From DATAWK01 sp036267255 (GTDB taxonomy: Bacteria; Acidobacteriota; Terriglobia; Terriglobales; Acidobacteriaceae), in the NCBI GenBank assembly GCA_036267255.1, contig DATAWK010000053.1, forward strand, positions 305,657 to 369,656: 64,000 nt of DNA, written 5' to 3'. The notes below the pieces were generated by a model. The model was not told where the DNA came from, ran no database searches, and saw only the letters and a list, made by a program, of their open reading frames with translations. This document shows, piece after piece, positions 8,382 through 17,100 of this stretch (position 1 is the stretch's first letter; each line of letters opens with the position of its first letter). Position numbers and translations under genes: made by a program.

Positions 8382-8747
8382 ATGACTCCTACCCATAGGG
8401 ACGGCAAGATTTGTTACATCGAGATTCCCGCTGTCGATGTTGCGCGCTCATCGGACTTCTATAAACAGGCCTTCGGTTGGCAAATCCGGCAACGCGGCGA
8501 TGGCACAATATGTTTTGATGACACGGTTGGCGAGGTGAGCGGCACCTGGGTACTCAGACGCGCGCCCGCAGCCGAGCCCGGCGTTCTGATTTACATCATG
8601 GTCGACAACGCGGACGCGACCGTTGAGGGAATCGTCGCGAACGGCGGTGAGATTGTGCAGCCAATCGGGATGGATGCGCCCGAGATCACAGCAAGGTTCC
8701 GGGACCCGGCAGGAAACATATTCGGCCTCTATCAAGAACCTGGATAA
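8382..8747 (+). CDS. VOC (glyoxalase/bleomycin-resistance-like) family protein
   Basis: 121 residues, one complete vicinal-oxygen-chelate unit with two beta-alpha-beta-beta-beta modules. The opening CYIEIPAVDVARSSDFYKQAFGW and the closing RFRDPAGNIFGLYQ are typical, with a terminal Glu-rich strand that could supply a metal ligand. The family includes glyoxalase I, dioxygenases and antibiotic-binding proteins, and this small single-module subgroup has no assigned substrate. It lies just after the RNA terminator and 35 bases before thiG. Confidence 0.85.
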   Translation: MTPTHRDGKICYIEIPAVDVARSSDFYKQAFGWQIRQRGDGTICFDDTVGEVSGTWVLRRAPAAEPGVLIYIMVDNADATVEGIVANGGEIVQPIGMDAPEITARFRDPAGNIFGLYQEPG

Positions 8748-8782
8748 CGGAGCGTGGCTCCGCATCTGCAAACGGTCTTACA

Positions 8783-9562
8783 ATGATCGTTATGGACACA
8801 CTGGTCATTGCGGGAAAAGCCTTTCAATCGCGGTTGATTGTGGGCACGGGAAAATACAAAGACGGCAGAGAAACGCAACGAGCCATTGAAGCCTCCGGTG
8901 CGGAGATGGTGACGGTGGCAGTGCGCCGGGTGAACCTGGACAGAAGCAAGGAGTCGCTATTGGACTTTATCGATCCGCGCCGCTATTTTCTGCTGCCGAA
9001 TACGGCCGGTTGCTATACGGCGGAAGAGGCGATTCGCGCGGCACGGTTGGGGAGAGAAGTAGGCTTGTCCGACTGGGTGAAAATTGAAGTGATCGGCGAT
9101 CAGCAGACGCTCTATCCCGACGTGCAGGCAACGCTGGAAGCAACCCGTATTTTGGTGAAGGAAGGCTTTACAGTCTTGCCGTATACCTCTGATGATATTG
9201 TGGTTGCGCGTCGATTGATTGACGCCGGTGCAGCCGCGGTGATGCCCCTGGGAGCGCCGATTGGGAGCGGGCTGGGTATTCAGAATGTGGCCAATTTGCG
9301 CATCCTGCGCGAGCGCATTACGGAGGTTCCGCTGATTGTGGATGCCGGTGTGGGAACGGCTTCGGATGCTGCGATTGCGATGGAGTTGGGAGCGGATGCG
9401 GTGCTGATGAATTCCGGCATTGCGAATGCGGAAAATCCGGTGCTGATGGCCGAGGCGATGCAGCACGCAGTGCTGGCCGGACGGCAGGCATTTCTGGCGG
9501 GTCGCATGCAGCGCAAACTGTATGCAACGGCTTCGTCCCCGCTGGAAGGGATTTCGCGCTAA
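8783..9562 (+). CDS. thiG: Thiazole synthase ThiG
   Basis: 259 residues; a TIM-barrel enzyme that forms the thiazole phosphate ring of thiamine from deoxyxylulose 5-phosphate, dehydroglycine and ThiS thiocarboxylate. The RLIVGTGKY opening, Schiff-base lysine K100 in WVKIEVIGD, the MPLGAPIGSGLGIQN loop and the phosphate-binding DAGVGTASDAA and LMNSGIA segments are all present. An internal Met at residue 4 (8792) is an equally good start. No other thi gene is adjacent and no TPP riboswitch was recognised upstream. ruvC follows after 5 bases. Confidence 0.96.
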   Translation: MIVMDTLVIAGKAFQSRLIVGTGKYKDGRETQRAIEASGAEMVTVAVRRVNLDRSKESLLDFIDPRRYFLLPNTAGCYTAEEAIRAARLGREVGLSDWVKIEVIGDQQTLYPDVQATLEATRILVKEGFTVLPYTSDDIVVARRLIDAGAAAVMPLGAPIGSGLGIQNVANLRILRERITEVPLIVDAGVGTASDAAIAMELGADAVLMNSGIANAENPVLMAEAMQHAVLAGRQAFLAGRMQRKLYATASSPLEGISR

Positions 9563-9567
9563 CCGCC

Positions 9568-10089
9568 ATGCGCGTCCTTGGCATTGATTGCGGAACGCAG
9601 TTCACCGGCTACGGCGTGGTGGAGTCGGAGGCTGCGGGCCCATTGCGCGCTATCACGAGTGGAGCGATTCGGTTGGTGAAGCGCGATCCGCTGCCGCAGC
9701 GGCTTTGCATGGTTTTTGCGGAACTGCAGACATTGATGGCGCAGCACCAACCGGATGTGGTGGCCATTGAAGAGGTCTTTCATGCGGCCAACAGCAGAAC
9801 AGCGTTACTGCTGGGCCAGGTGCGCGGGGTGGCTTTGCTGGCAGCGGCGACCAGCAAGCTGGAGATTGCCGAGTATGCTCCGCTGGCGGTCAAATCCGCC
9901 GTCTCCGGCTATGGGCTGGCGGACAAGCAGCAAGTGCAGTTTATGGTGATGCGGCTGTTGGAGTTGACGGTTGCACCGGAGCCGATGGATGCCTCCGATG
10001 CCCTGGCGATTGCTATCTGTCATATTCATCATGCGCAGACGATGGCCGCGCAGCAACGGATACCGGAGGGGCGTCGGGGAACGCGATAG
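9568..10089 (+). CDS. ruvC: Holliday-junction resolvase RuvC
   Basis: 173 residues, the usual length. RuvC is a dimeric RNase H-fold endonuclease that cuts Holliday junctions with RuvAB. Catalytic acids D7 (VLGIDCG), E68 (VAIEEVF), D141 and D144 (DASDALAIA) match E. coli D7, E66, D138, D141. The gene starts 5 bases after thiG, so the two are probably cotranscribed; ruvA and ruvB are not in the window. Confidence 0.96.
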   Translation: MRVLGIDCGTQFTGYGVVESEAAGPLRAITSGAIRLVKRDPLPQRLCMVFAELQTLMAQHQPDVVAIEEVFHAANSRTALLLGQVRGVALLAAATSKLEIAEYAPLAVKSAVSGYGLADKQQVQFMVMRLLELTVAPEPMDASDALAIAICHIHHAQTMAAQQRIPEGRRGTR

Positions 10090-10141
10090 TACGATGCTTG
10101 ACTTGACCGTGGGAACGGAGTTTTATCAAATTGCGGTTGAA

Positions 10142-10172
10142 AATAAAAGTTTCGATTATCGAAACTTTTATT
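10142..10172. promoter_or_regulatory. 31-bp perfect palindrome, candidate operator
   Basis: AATAAAAGTTTCGAT and its exact complement ATCGAAACTTTTATT around a single central T. It lies 52 bases before the FecR-family start. A possible -10 TATTAT at 10188-10193 would place the -35 region inside the right arm, so a repressor bound here would block transcription. No T-tract follows, so it is not an obvious terminator for ruvC. The cognate regulator is unknown and not encoded next to it. Confidence 0.6.
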
Positions 10173-10224
10173 GGAATAACGAATCTTTATTATGTAGTGC
10201 AGTGGTAGCGACAGGAGGTGTGCC

Positions 10225-11967
10225 ATGCGCGCAACCCTCGGAATTTTCTCTTCGTTTGTATCCCTAGCCTTGGTCTCCTGCAATTCCAGCGTGATGAACC
10301 ATTCAACGGACAGCGTCCTGCATAGAAGGCGGCAGAATCGACAGAGATTTTTCTTGTCGGGATTGTTGATCGCGTTCGTGGGCCTTTTTCTTTTCAGCTC
10401 CACGTTACGGGCGGATACCGATTCCAGCACAACGACTTCAAATGGAGCGACGCTTTCTCACATCCGCGCGGTGCGGCTGAGCTACGTGGAGGGCAGCGTG
10501 CAAATGCTGCGCGGCGACCATGTGGAGTTTACCCAGGCAGAGATCAACATGCCGGTGGTGGAAGGCTCGCGCATCAATACCGGGGCTGACGGGAAAGCGG
10601 AGATCGAGTTTGAAGATGGCAGCGTGGTGCGGCTGACGGCTAACAGCTCTTTGAACATCGACACATTAGAGTCGGCGAGCGATGGCACGCTGCTTACTCA
10701 GGTGAGCCAGCTGGGCGGCCTGGTGTATTACGAATTGCGGCACGACAGCAAGGCACCGTATACGGTGCTGTATGGCAACCGTAAAGTGACGCTGGAGGCC
10801 AATTCCACATTTCGTGTGAATCTGGCATCGAACCCTGCGGGCATGGCTGTGCTGGACGGAACCGTGCAGGTGACCGGTGGCACGGAGTATGAGGCGCTGG
10901 TGCGCGAGGGACAGACGATCCAGTTCGATCCGGCTGGCGGAGAACCATACACCATTGCGGACGTCGTGACGCCGAATGGATGGGACAAATGGAACGACGC
11001 CATGGACGAGCAGGCAGCCAATGCGGCAGAGCATCAGACAGCCGCGCGCGAAGAGAATGGCGGCGGAGGCATGGGATGGAGCGCGCTGGATAATTACGGC
11101 GGCTGGTATCCCGTACCCGGATACGGAGATGTGTGGCAGCCATACGATGTGGGCGCTGATTTTGATCCCTATGGGTATGGCTCCTGGGGCTACATGTCGG
11201 GATTGGGATACTCGTGGATCTCCGGCTATCCGTGGGGCTGGCTACCGTACCACTACGGTGGATGGGCGTTTATTGATGGATTTGGATGGGGCTGGATGCC
11301 TGGTTTTGGCGGCTTTGGCTACGGAGGCGGTTATGGTTTTGGTGGCTTCGGCGGCTTCTATCCATACAGCCCGGTTTATAACGGCCCTACAGGATACAAG
11401 GGAGCCAGACCGCCGGTGCGAGGCACTATGCCGCCGCATAGATTGATCGCTGTGGGGCATCCACCGGCCAAGGGTACGGCTCTGCGAGCTGGGATGGCCA
11501 GGCCGGGAGCTGCCGGATTTATGCCGCAGCCGATCAACTATCACGGCACCCTCATTGAGCCTTTGCATTCCATTATGGATGGCGTGAAAGTGCCGGTACG
11601 AAATGCGGCTCTTTATAACGACCACCCGGCGACGGCCTTCCACGGCGATATTGCCGGAACACTCGAAGGTCGCCAGGAAGGAACGCTGCGTGGTCCGGTG
11701 GCTCTGCGAGCTTATGATGTTGGGCGCCCGGCCGGTGCCTCCCAGACGCTGCGTGGTTCCTACAATCCTTTTTCAGGTGGGGCACATTTTGGTTCGCATG
11801 GAGCGTCCAGTGGATATTCCTTCCATGGAACGGCTCAGTCCAGCTCTGCCGGTACGTTTCACGGTGGTGGATTCAGCGCAGCAAGTCATGCCAGCGGTGG
11901 AGGTGGATTCAGCGGAGGCGGCGCCCATGCAGGCGGTGGCGGTGGTGGTGGGGGTGCACACCACTGA
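10225..11967 (+). CDS. FecR-domain/DUF6600 protein with Gly-rich tail, exported
   Basis: 580 residues. AGGAGG at 10213-10218 supports the ATG at 10225; a shorter start at residue 24 would leave a cleaner signal peptide ending near LRADTDS. About residues 90-220 are a FecR-like beta domain (VRLSYVEGSVQMLRGD, NMPVVEGSRINTG, DGSVVRLTANSSL). Residues 290-375 repeat Tyr-Gly/Trp units of the DUF6600 kind (GGWYPVPGYGDVW, YPWGWLPYHYGGW, DGFGWGWMPG). The tail is Gly/Ser/His-rich low complexity. FecR domains in such proteins are thought to be envelope or adhesion modules rather than iron sensors. A surface or periplasmic role is inferred; the partner is unknown. A terminator follows. Confidence 0.85.
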   Translation: MRATLGIFSSFVSLALVSCNSSVMNHSTDSVLHRRRQNRQRFFLSGLLIAFVGLFLFSSTLRADTDSSTTTSNGATLSHIRAVRLSYVEGSVQMLRGDHVEFTQAEINMPVVEGSRINTGADGKAEIEFEDGSVVRLTANSSLNIDTLESASDGTLLTQVSQLGGLVYYELRHDSKAPYTVLYGNRKVTLEANSTFRVNLASNPAGMAVLDGTVQVTGGTEYEALVREGQTIQFDPAGGEPYTIADVVTPNGWDKWNDAMDEQAANAAEHQTAAREENGGGGMGWSALDNYGGWYPVPGYGDVWQPYDVGADFDPYGYGSWGYMSGLGYSWISGYPWGWLPYHYGGWAFIDGFGWGWMPGFGGFGYGGGYGFGGFGGFYPYSPVYNGPTGYKGARPPVRGTMPPHRLIAVGHPPAKGTALRAGMARPGAAGFMPQPINYHGTLIEPLHSIMDGVKVPVRNAALYNDHPATAFHGDIAGTLEGRQEGTLRGPVALRAYDVGRPAGASQTLRGSYNPFSGGAHFGSHGASSGYSFHGTAQSSSAGTFHGGGFSAASHASGGGGFSGGGAHAGGGGGGGGAHH

Positions 11968-11997
11968 GTAGCCGGTTGCAATCCAACCAGGAACCAG

Positions 11998-12039
11998 AGA
12001 ATGCCGTTGGGCTTTGTGCTCATCGGCATTCTTATTTTT
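11998..12039 (+). terminator. Intrinsic terminator after the FecR gene
   Basis: Stem AGAATGCCG (11998-12006) with CGGCATTCT (12024-12032), followed by TATTTTT. The T-rich tail makes this a convincing rho-independent terminator. Confidence 0.8.
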
Positions 12040-12230
12040 CAGCAGGGAGCGCGCAAGGCATTTTTAATCTAAATAGAAACACTGCATGTAATCATGCTTC
12101 TGCCATCGGATGAGAGAGGCATGGATGCAGGCGTATTCGCAGGATGAGCGGGAGCGGGTGTTGGATCGCGGGAAGTCAGGCATTGCTTCCAGTCGGACAT
12201 CGTGATTTCCGTGAGAAAGCTGGAGTGTGG

Positions 12231-13094
12231 ATGAGAATCAACAGTAAATGTTCAAGACTCATGCTGTTCCTGCTACTCATGTTCGCTGCGTCAAAACTGT
12301 GGGCGCAGGGCCCTCCATATCAAACCGACGATCCGGTTCCGGTTGACCTGCATCATTACGAGTTTTATATCTTCGGTGGTGTCGATGGCACACCGGCGGA
12401 AATCGACTCGACAGGACCGGCATTCGAGTTTAACTGGGGCGCAATTCCCAGGGTGCAACTGCACGTCATACTTCCGTGGGGAGGGATCTTCCCGTCGAAC
12501 AATCCCGTTTACCTGCCCGGCGGAACGGGCCCGAGCGCGTTCGGTCTAACCGATATGGAATTGGGCGCCAAGGTCGCCTACATCAAAGAGTCGAAGTACA
12601 TTCCCCAGATCGGCACGTTCACAATGTTCGAAATGCCGACCGGCAACGCCGACCGAGGGTTGGGCGTGGGGACGGTGTGGTACAAACTTCCTCTCTGGCT
12701 GCAAAAGAATATCGGGCACTGGCTGCTCGATGGGGGCGCGGGAGAAACCATCGTCCCGCAAACCGGGTACCGCGACTTTCCCTATGGGGGATTCCTGCTG
12801 AAATACAGCTTCGGCGAACGGCTGGAGTTGGGAGGGGAAGTCTTTGCTCATGGGCGCGAAGGCTATGCCGCGGCGCAAACGGAAGCTTCGACAATGATCG
12901 ACATGGGCGGCTACTATCACTTCAAGCACCACCCCGGCGAGCAGTTCTTGTTTTGCTACGGCCACTCCGTTGCCGGCCAGACGGAAAACTACGCATATGT
13001 CGGCATGTACTGGACATGGGGAAAAGACAAGAAGAAACCCGAAATAGGCAACGCCTGGTTACGAGCGCCGATGCAGGCAACGGGATTTGAATAA
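12231..13094 (+). CDS. Secreted or outer-membrane beta-barrel-like protein of unknown function
   Basis: 287 residues from the ATG at 12231, which gives a clean signal peptide (MRINSKCSRLMLFLLLMFA...WAQ) and has a GGAG upstream; a longer in-frame start at 12144 would bury the signal. The mature protein begins GPPYQTDDPVPVDLHHYEFY and has alternating strand patterns of outer-membrane barrels, somewhat like the 'MetA-pathway of phenol degradation' transporter family. No catalytic motif is seen. Similar proteins occur in many Acidobacteria without known role. It converges on rsmA. Confidence 0.7.
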   Translation: MRINSKCSRLMLFLLLMFAASKLWAQGPPYQTDDPVPVDLHHYEFYIFGGVDGTPAEIDSTGPAFEFNWGAIPRVQLHVILPWGGIFPSNNPVYLPGGTGPSAFGLTDMELGAKVAYIKESKYIPQIGTFTMFEMPTGNADRGLGVGTVWYKLPLWLQKNIGHWLLDGGAGETIVPQTGYRDFPYGGFLLKYSFGERLELGGEVFAHGREGYAAAQTEASTMIDMGGYYHFKHHPGEQFLFCYGHSVAGQTENYAYVGMYWTWGKDKKKPEIGNAWLRAPMQATGFE

Positions 13095-13242
13095 CCTGTA
13101 TGATGCGGCCGGCGTAAAGGCCGATCCGCTATCCCCGCCTGAGCCTGTTACTGACAGTTCCCTCCATCTCAGGCCTTCTCTGAATGTGCTTTCGAGTTAC
13201 CTGGTCAGATTCCTACAGGTCATGCCGATGTCTTCGCAGATT

Positions 13243-14040
13243 TTAAACACCGAGTGCGAGAAAGAGCCGCGCCATCGCGTCCAAAGATACTGCTTCGGTG
13301 CGCAGCGTGGTATCGAGTGCTGCGGCATGCGCGGCCGTTGTAATTTGTTCCGGGGTGTACCCGGCGGCGCGCAGGTTGTTGGCCAGCGTCTTTCGCTTTT
13401 GCTGAAAACAGGCTCGCAAAAAGTTCAGGAAGGGTTGGCGTTCGATGTTCAGCTCTGCAAAACGCGGCGCAGGATGCAGGCGCACAACGGCGGAATTGAC
13501 CTTGGGCGGAGGAGAAAAAACGCCGGGCGGCAGAGGAAAGAGCTTTTCTGCGTTGGCGTGCAACTGCGTGGTAGCGGACAGCAGCCCGTATTCGCTGCCG
13601 CCGGGGAGCGCCGTAATGCGATCGGCGACCTCTTCCTGCATCATGAGCACGGCGCGGGAAAAATCGCTGGTCTGCGCGAAGAGCCATAGCAGGATATCGG
13701 AGGTGATGTAGTAGGGCAGGTTGCCAACGACAACCAGATCACCGGTGTCGGAAGAATCCCGCAGTTCGGCCAGCTTGACGGTCAAGATGTCTGCCGCAAG
13801 TATCTGGACGTTGGACGCGCTTGCATAATACGCGGCCAGTGCGGGGGCCAGGTCTCGATCCAGCTCTATCGCAATCAAACGCCGGGCGTGCGGCACCAAT
13901 AAATCTGTAATCGCGCCACGGCCGGGGCCGATTTCAATCACGGTGCAACCGGAGATGTCGCCGAGCGCATCGACGATGCGCTGGCGTGCGGTGAGATTGG
14001 TGAGAAAATGCTGACCGAGTTTTGGTTTTTTCAAGGCCAT
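13243..14040 (-). CDS. rsmA: 16S rRNA dimethyladenosine transferase RsmA (KsgA)
   Basis: 265 residues. It dimethylates two adjacent adenosines in helix 45 of 16S rRNA late in small-subunit assembly. The PKLGQHFL opening, the SAM-binding IEIGPGRGAIT (about 35-45), the catalytic NLPYYI motif and the LMMQEEVADRI segment are diagnostic. Length and start agree with the family. It is divergent from glgA. Confidence 0.97.
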   Translation of the reverse strand: MALKKPKLGQHFLTNLTARQRIVDALGDISGCTVIEIGPGRGAITDLLVPHARRLIAIELDRDLAPALAAYYASASNVQILAADILTVKLAELRDSSDTGDLVVVGNLPYYITSDILLWLFAQTSDFSRAVLMMQEEVADRITALPGGSEYGLLSATTQLHANAEKLFPLPPGVFSPPPKVNSAVVRLHPAPRFAELNIERQPFLNFLRACFQQKRKTLANNLRAAGYTPEQITTAAHAAALDTTLRTEAVSLDAMARLFLALGV

Positions 14041-14201
14041 GCGTTGCCGATTTTGATCTCAAACTGCAAAAAAGTTCTGATCGTTCCATGGTACGTTGCT
14101 GGCCCGGGGATTTCTGGACGATTCGCGATAGACCGCTGATTCATTCGTTTGTGCATGCGCATCAGATATAACAAGAGGTGGTTGAGACGAAAGGGAGATG
14201 T

Positions 14202-15656
14202 ATGCATATAGCGTTTGCTGCTTCCGAGTGTGTTCCGTTTGCGAAGACAGGCGGGTTGGCGGATGTGATTGGCGCGTTGCCGGCGGAGGTGGCGCGCCTG
14301 GGGCATCGCGTCACGCTGTATCTGCCGCGGTACCGTGGCATGCTGGAGCAGGTGGATAGTCCGAAGGTAGTTATCCCCAGTCTGACGATCCCGTTTGCAT
14401 CGTACAACCGTTTTGTCACGGTTATTGACGCGGGTGTACGGGATGGTGTGCAGCTCTATTTCCTGGATTGCGCGGAATTGTTCGATCGCGAAGGCCTGTA
14501 CGGTACGGCGGCGGGGGAATATCCCGACAACGCAGAGAGATTTGGCCTGTTTGCGCGCGCCGTGCTGGAAGCCAGCAAGGTGCTCGGCGTGCCCGATGTA
14601 TTTCATGTGCATGACTGGCAGGCGTCGCTGGTGCCGGTGTATCTGCGGACGACATATTATTTTGATCCCGTGCTGCGAAAAGTTCCATGCGTGCTGACGG
14701 TCCACAATGCCGGATATCAAGGATGGTTTCCGCCAACGACGACGGAGCTGCTGCTGTTGCCGTGGGAGATTTTTACCATGGACCGATTGGAGTACTACGA
14801 CAAGTTCGACTTTTTGAAAGGCGGCGCGGTGTACTCCGATGCCATTACGACGGTGAGCCCACGCTATGCCGAGGAGATCCAGACATCGGAGTTTGGTTTT
14901 GGACTGGAGACGATCTTTCAGCGGCGCGCGGCCGATCTGCACGGCATCCTGAACGGCGTGGACTATGCCGAGTGGAACCCGGCGACCGACCACAACATTG
15001 CTGCGCATTACACGCCTGAGCGTCTGCAGGGCAAGCGCGAATGCCGCCAGGACCTGCTGCATGCCTATGGACTGGATGCTGTAGCGGAGACGACGCCGAT
15101 TGTCGGCATTGTGTCCCGCCTGGCGACGCAGAAGGGGGTGGACATGATCGCAGAGATTGCCGAGCCACTGGCGAAGGAAGACATGGTGCTGCTGGTGCTG
15201 GGCACAGGCGATCACTACTACGAAACGCTGTTTCAGGAGCTGGCGGTGAAGTTTCCCGGCAAGATCGTCACGCGCGTGATGTATGACAACGTGCTGGCGC
15301 ACAAGGTGGAAGCGGGCGCCGATATGTTCCTGATGCCTTCGCGTTATGAACCCTGCGGCCTGAATCAGATTTACAGTTTGAAATACGGGACGCCGCCGGT
15401 GGTTCGAGCGACGGGTGGGCTGGAAGACACCGTGGAAGAGTGGAATGCAGGGGCGGGCACCGGGACAGGTTTCAAGTTCAGCGGCACCAATCCGCTGGAT
15501 TTGCTGGCGGCGCTGCGCCGCGCTTTTACTGTTTTTCAGGACAAGAAAGCCTGGCGTCAACTCATGAAAAATGGCATGGCGCAAAGCTATACCTGGGACA
15601 AGCCTGCGAAGGAATATGTTGCCGTGTACGAGGAAGTAGTAAAAAGGCGGTCATAG
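14202..15656 (+). CDS. glgA: Glycogen synthase GlgA (ADP-glucose, GT5)
   Basis: 484 residues from the ATG at 14202, which has GGGAG five bases upstream and begins MHIAFAASECVPFAKTGGL as the family does; an in-frame GTG at 14178 is less likely. The K15-T-G-G-L motif binds ADP-glucose. A second Rossmann domain contains GIVSRLATQKGVDMI and the PSRYEPCGLNQIYSLKYGT donor-site motif. It extends alpha-1,4-glucan chains. No other glg gene is nearby. The 3' end overlaps the convergent permease by 6 bases. Confidence 0.96.
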   Translation: MHIAFAASECVPFAKTGGLADVIGALPAEVARLGHRVTLYLPRYRGMLEQVDSPKVVIPSLTIPFASYNRFVTVIDAGVRDGVQLYFLDCAELFDREGLYGTAAGEYPDNAERFGLFARAVLEASKVLGVPDVFHVHDWQASLVPVYLRTTYYFDPVLRKVPCVLTVHNAGYQGWFPPTTTELLLLPWEIFTMDRLEYYDKFDFLKGGAVYSDAITTVSPRYAEEIQTSEFGFGLETIFQRRAADLHGILNGVDYAEWNPATDHNIAAHYTPERLQGKRECRQDLLHAYGLDAVAETTPIVGIVSRLATQKGVDMIAEIAEPLAKEDMVLLVLGTGDHYYETLFQELAVKFPGKIVTRVMYDNVLAHKVEAGADMFLMPSRYEPCGLNQIYSLKYGTPPVVRATGGLEDTVEEWNAGAGTGTGFKFSGTNPLDLLAALRRAFTVFQDKKAWRQLMKNGMAQSYTWDKPAKEYVAVYEEVVKRRS

Positions 15657-17048
15657 CGGTTCTGCCGGGCCGGTTGTGTCCGAATTGCGGCGGCGAAGCC
15701 ATAAATATAGTGGAAAGCCGGCGAGTATGACACACGCGCCCACGAGCGAATTTCGCAGGTTGTTGCCGAAGGTGTAGACCAGCACTACGGCGGCGGCCAA
15801 CACAAAAAAGGCGGGAAGCACTGGATAGCCAGGCGTGCGATAAGGGCGGCGAGCATCGGGTTCACGGCGACGAAAGACGAATAGGGTCGTAGCCGTCAGC
15901 ATGTAGAAAAGCCATTCGGCAAACAGCGCGAGCTCAAAGAGCTGCTGAAATTTTCCAATGAACAGCAGCAGCAGCGTGGACATCCAGGCCTGGACGATGA
16001 GTGAGGTCGAAGGACTTTGAAAGCGTGGATGGATGCGCGCCAGGGAGCGAAAGAAGAGTTTATCTTTTGCGGCGGCGAAGGGAACGCGCGCGCCAGAGAG
16101 GATGGTCCCGTTCAGAGCGGCCACGATGCTGATGGCCATACCCGCGGAGACCAGGTCTGCCCCCCATCCACCTGCCACCAGACGCATAGCGGCCGTCGCC
16201 GGGCGGCCGGTGCCGGCGATGGCTGCTGCAGGGAGTACATACTGAATGGCTGCGTTGGTGGCTATGTAGAGCAGGGCAACCAGGCCCACTCCGAAGGTGA
16301 GGGCTATCGGAACGTTACGCTCCGGCTGGTGAATTTCTCCCGCGACCATATTGAGGTTGTTCCATCCGTCATAGGCCCACAAGGCGGCCACCAGAGCAAT
16401 CATGAAGCCGGTAAGGGCACTATGCGCGACGGGGAAGAAGGTGGAGTAATTGAGCCGGTGGCCAACGGGACTGGCGAAGCAGAAGACGACAATGGCCACA
16501 ATCAGGAGAACCTTGAGCCAGGTGAAAATAAGCTGAAACTCCCCGGCACGACGCACACCAAGGTAGTTGAGTCCGGTGACCAGCCAGGCGACAACGATGG
16601 CGAAGAGTTGGCTCCACTCGATAGTCCATGGCCACTGGATAGCGGTGGTATTCAACCAATGGAACGAGGAATACGTGCCCAGGATGCGTGTCAGTCCGAT
16701 GGTGCCAGTGGCAATAGAAGCAGGCTTGGCGATGCAGAACAGCGTCCACATGTAAAAGAAGGCCGTCAGGTCGCCATAGGCATCGCGCAGGTAGATATAT
16801 TCGCCGCCAGCGTAAGGGCGCATTGCGCCCAGCTCGGCATAGATCATGGCGCCGAAGAGCGAAAGCAGACCACCAACGATCCAGGCCAGATAGACCAGCG
16901 AGGATCGCCCAGCGGCCAGCATCATTTCCTGGGGCACAAGAAAGATGCCGCTGCCGATGATGACGCCGACGACTACCGCAGTGGCTTGGGACGCACCGAG
17001 GACACGAGGCAGATTTGCGCTGGATGATGAATCGCTCAAGGGTTGCAA
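15651..17048 (-). CDS. APC-family amino-acid permease
   Basis: 465 residues with about 12 hydrophobic segments. The first helix carries GVIIGSGIFLVPQEM, the consensus substrate-binding unwound helix of the amino acid-polyamine-organocation superfamily, and PYAGGEYIYLRDAYG follows helix 3, as in LAT-like members. It is an inner-membrane transporter; the substrate cannot be assigned. An in-frame stop directly precedes the first possible start, a TTG at 17046-17048, so initiation is at that TTG or the next one at 17039; no clear ribosome site is present. Confidence 0.88.
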   Translation of the reverse strand: MQPLSDSSSSANLPRVLGASQATAVVVGVIIGSGIFLVPQEMMLAAGRSSLVYLAWIVGGLLSLFGAMIYAELGAMRPYAGGEYIYLRDAYGDLTAFFYMWTLFCIAKPASIATGTIGLTRILGTYSSFHWLNTTAIQWPWTIEWSQLFAIVVAWLVTGLNYLGVRRAGEFQLIFTWLKVLLIVAIVVFCFASPVGHRLNYSTFFPVAHSALTGFMIALVAALWAYDGWNNLNMVAGEIHQPERNVPIALTFGVGLVALLYIATNAAIQYVLPAAAIAGTGRPATAAMRLVAGGWGADLVSAGMAISIVAALNGTILSGARVPFAAAKDKLFFRSLARIHPRFQSPSTSLIVQAWMSTLLLLFIGKFQQLFELALFAEWLFYMLTATTLFVFRRREPDARRPYRTPGYPVLPAFFVLAAAVVLVYTFGNNLRNSLVGACVILAGFPLYLWLRRRNSDTTGPAEPL

Positions 17049-17100
17049 TCAGACTCGCATGAAATGGCACAAGAGTCCAGAGACCAAAGGGGAACAGGTC

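Noticed and set aside
14031..15584. A 517-codon minus-strand open frame
   Set aside because: Entirely antisense to glgA, whose motifs are unambiguous; composition is Arg/His-rich as expected for a shadow frame.
16017..17027. A 336-codon plus-strand open frame
   Set aside because: Antisense to the APC permease gene; Gly/Glu/Asp-rich with no domain.
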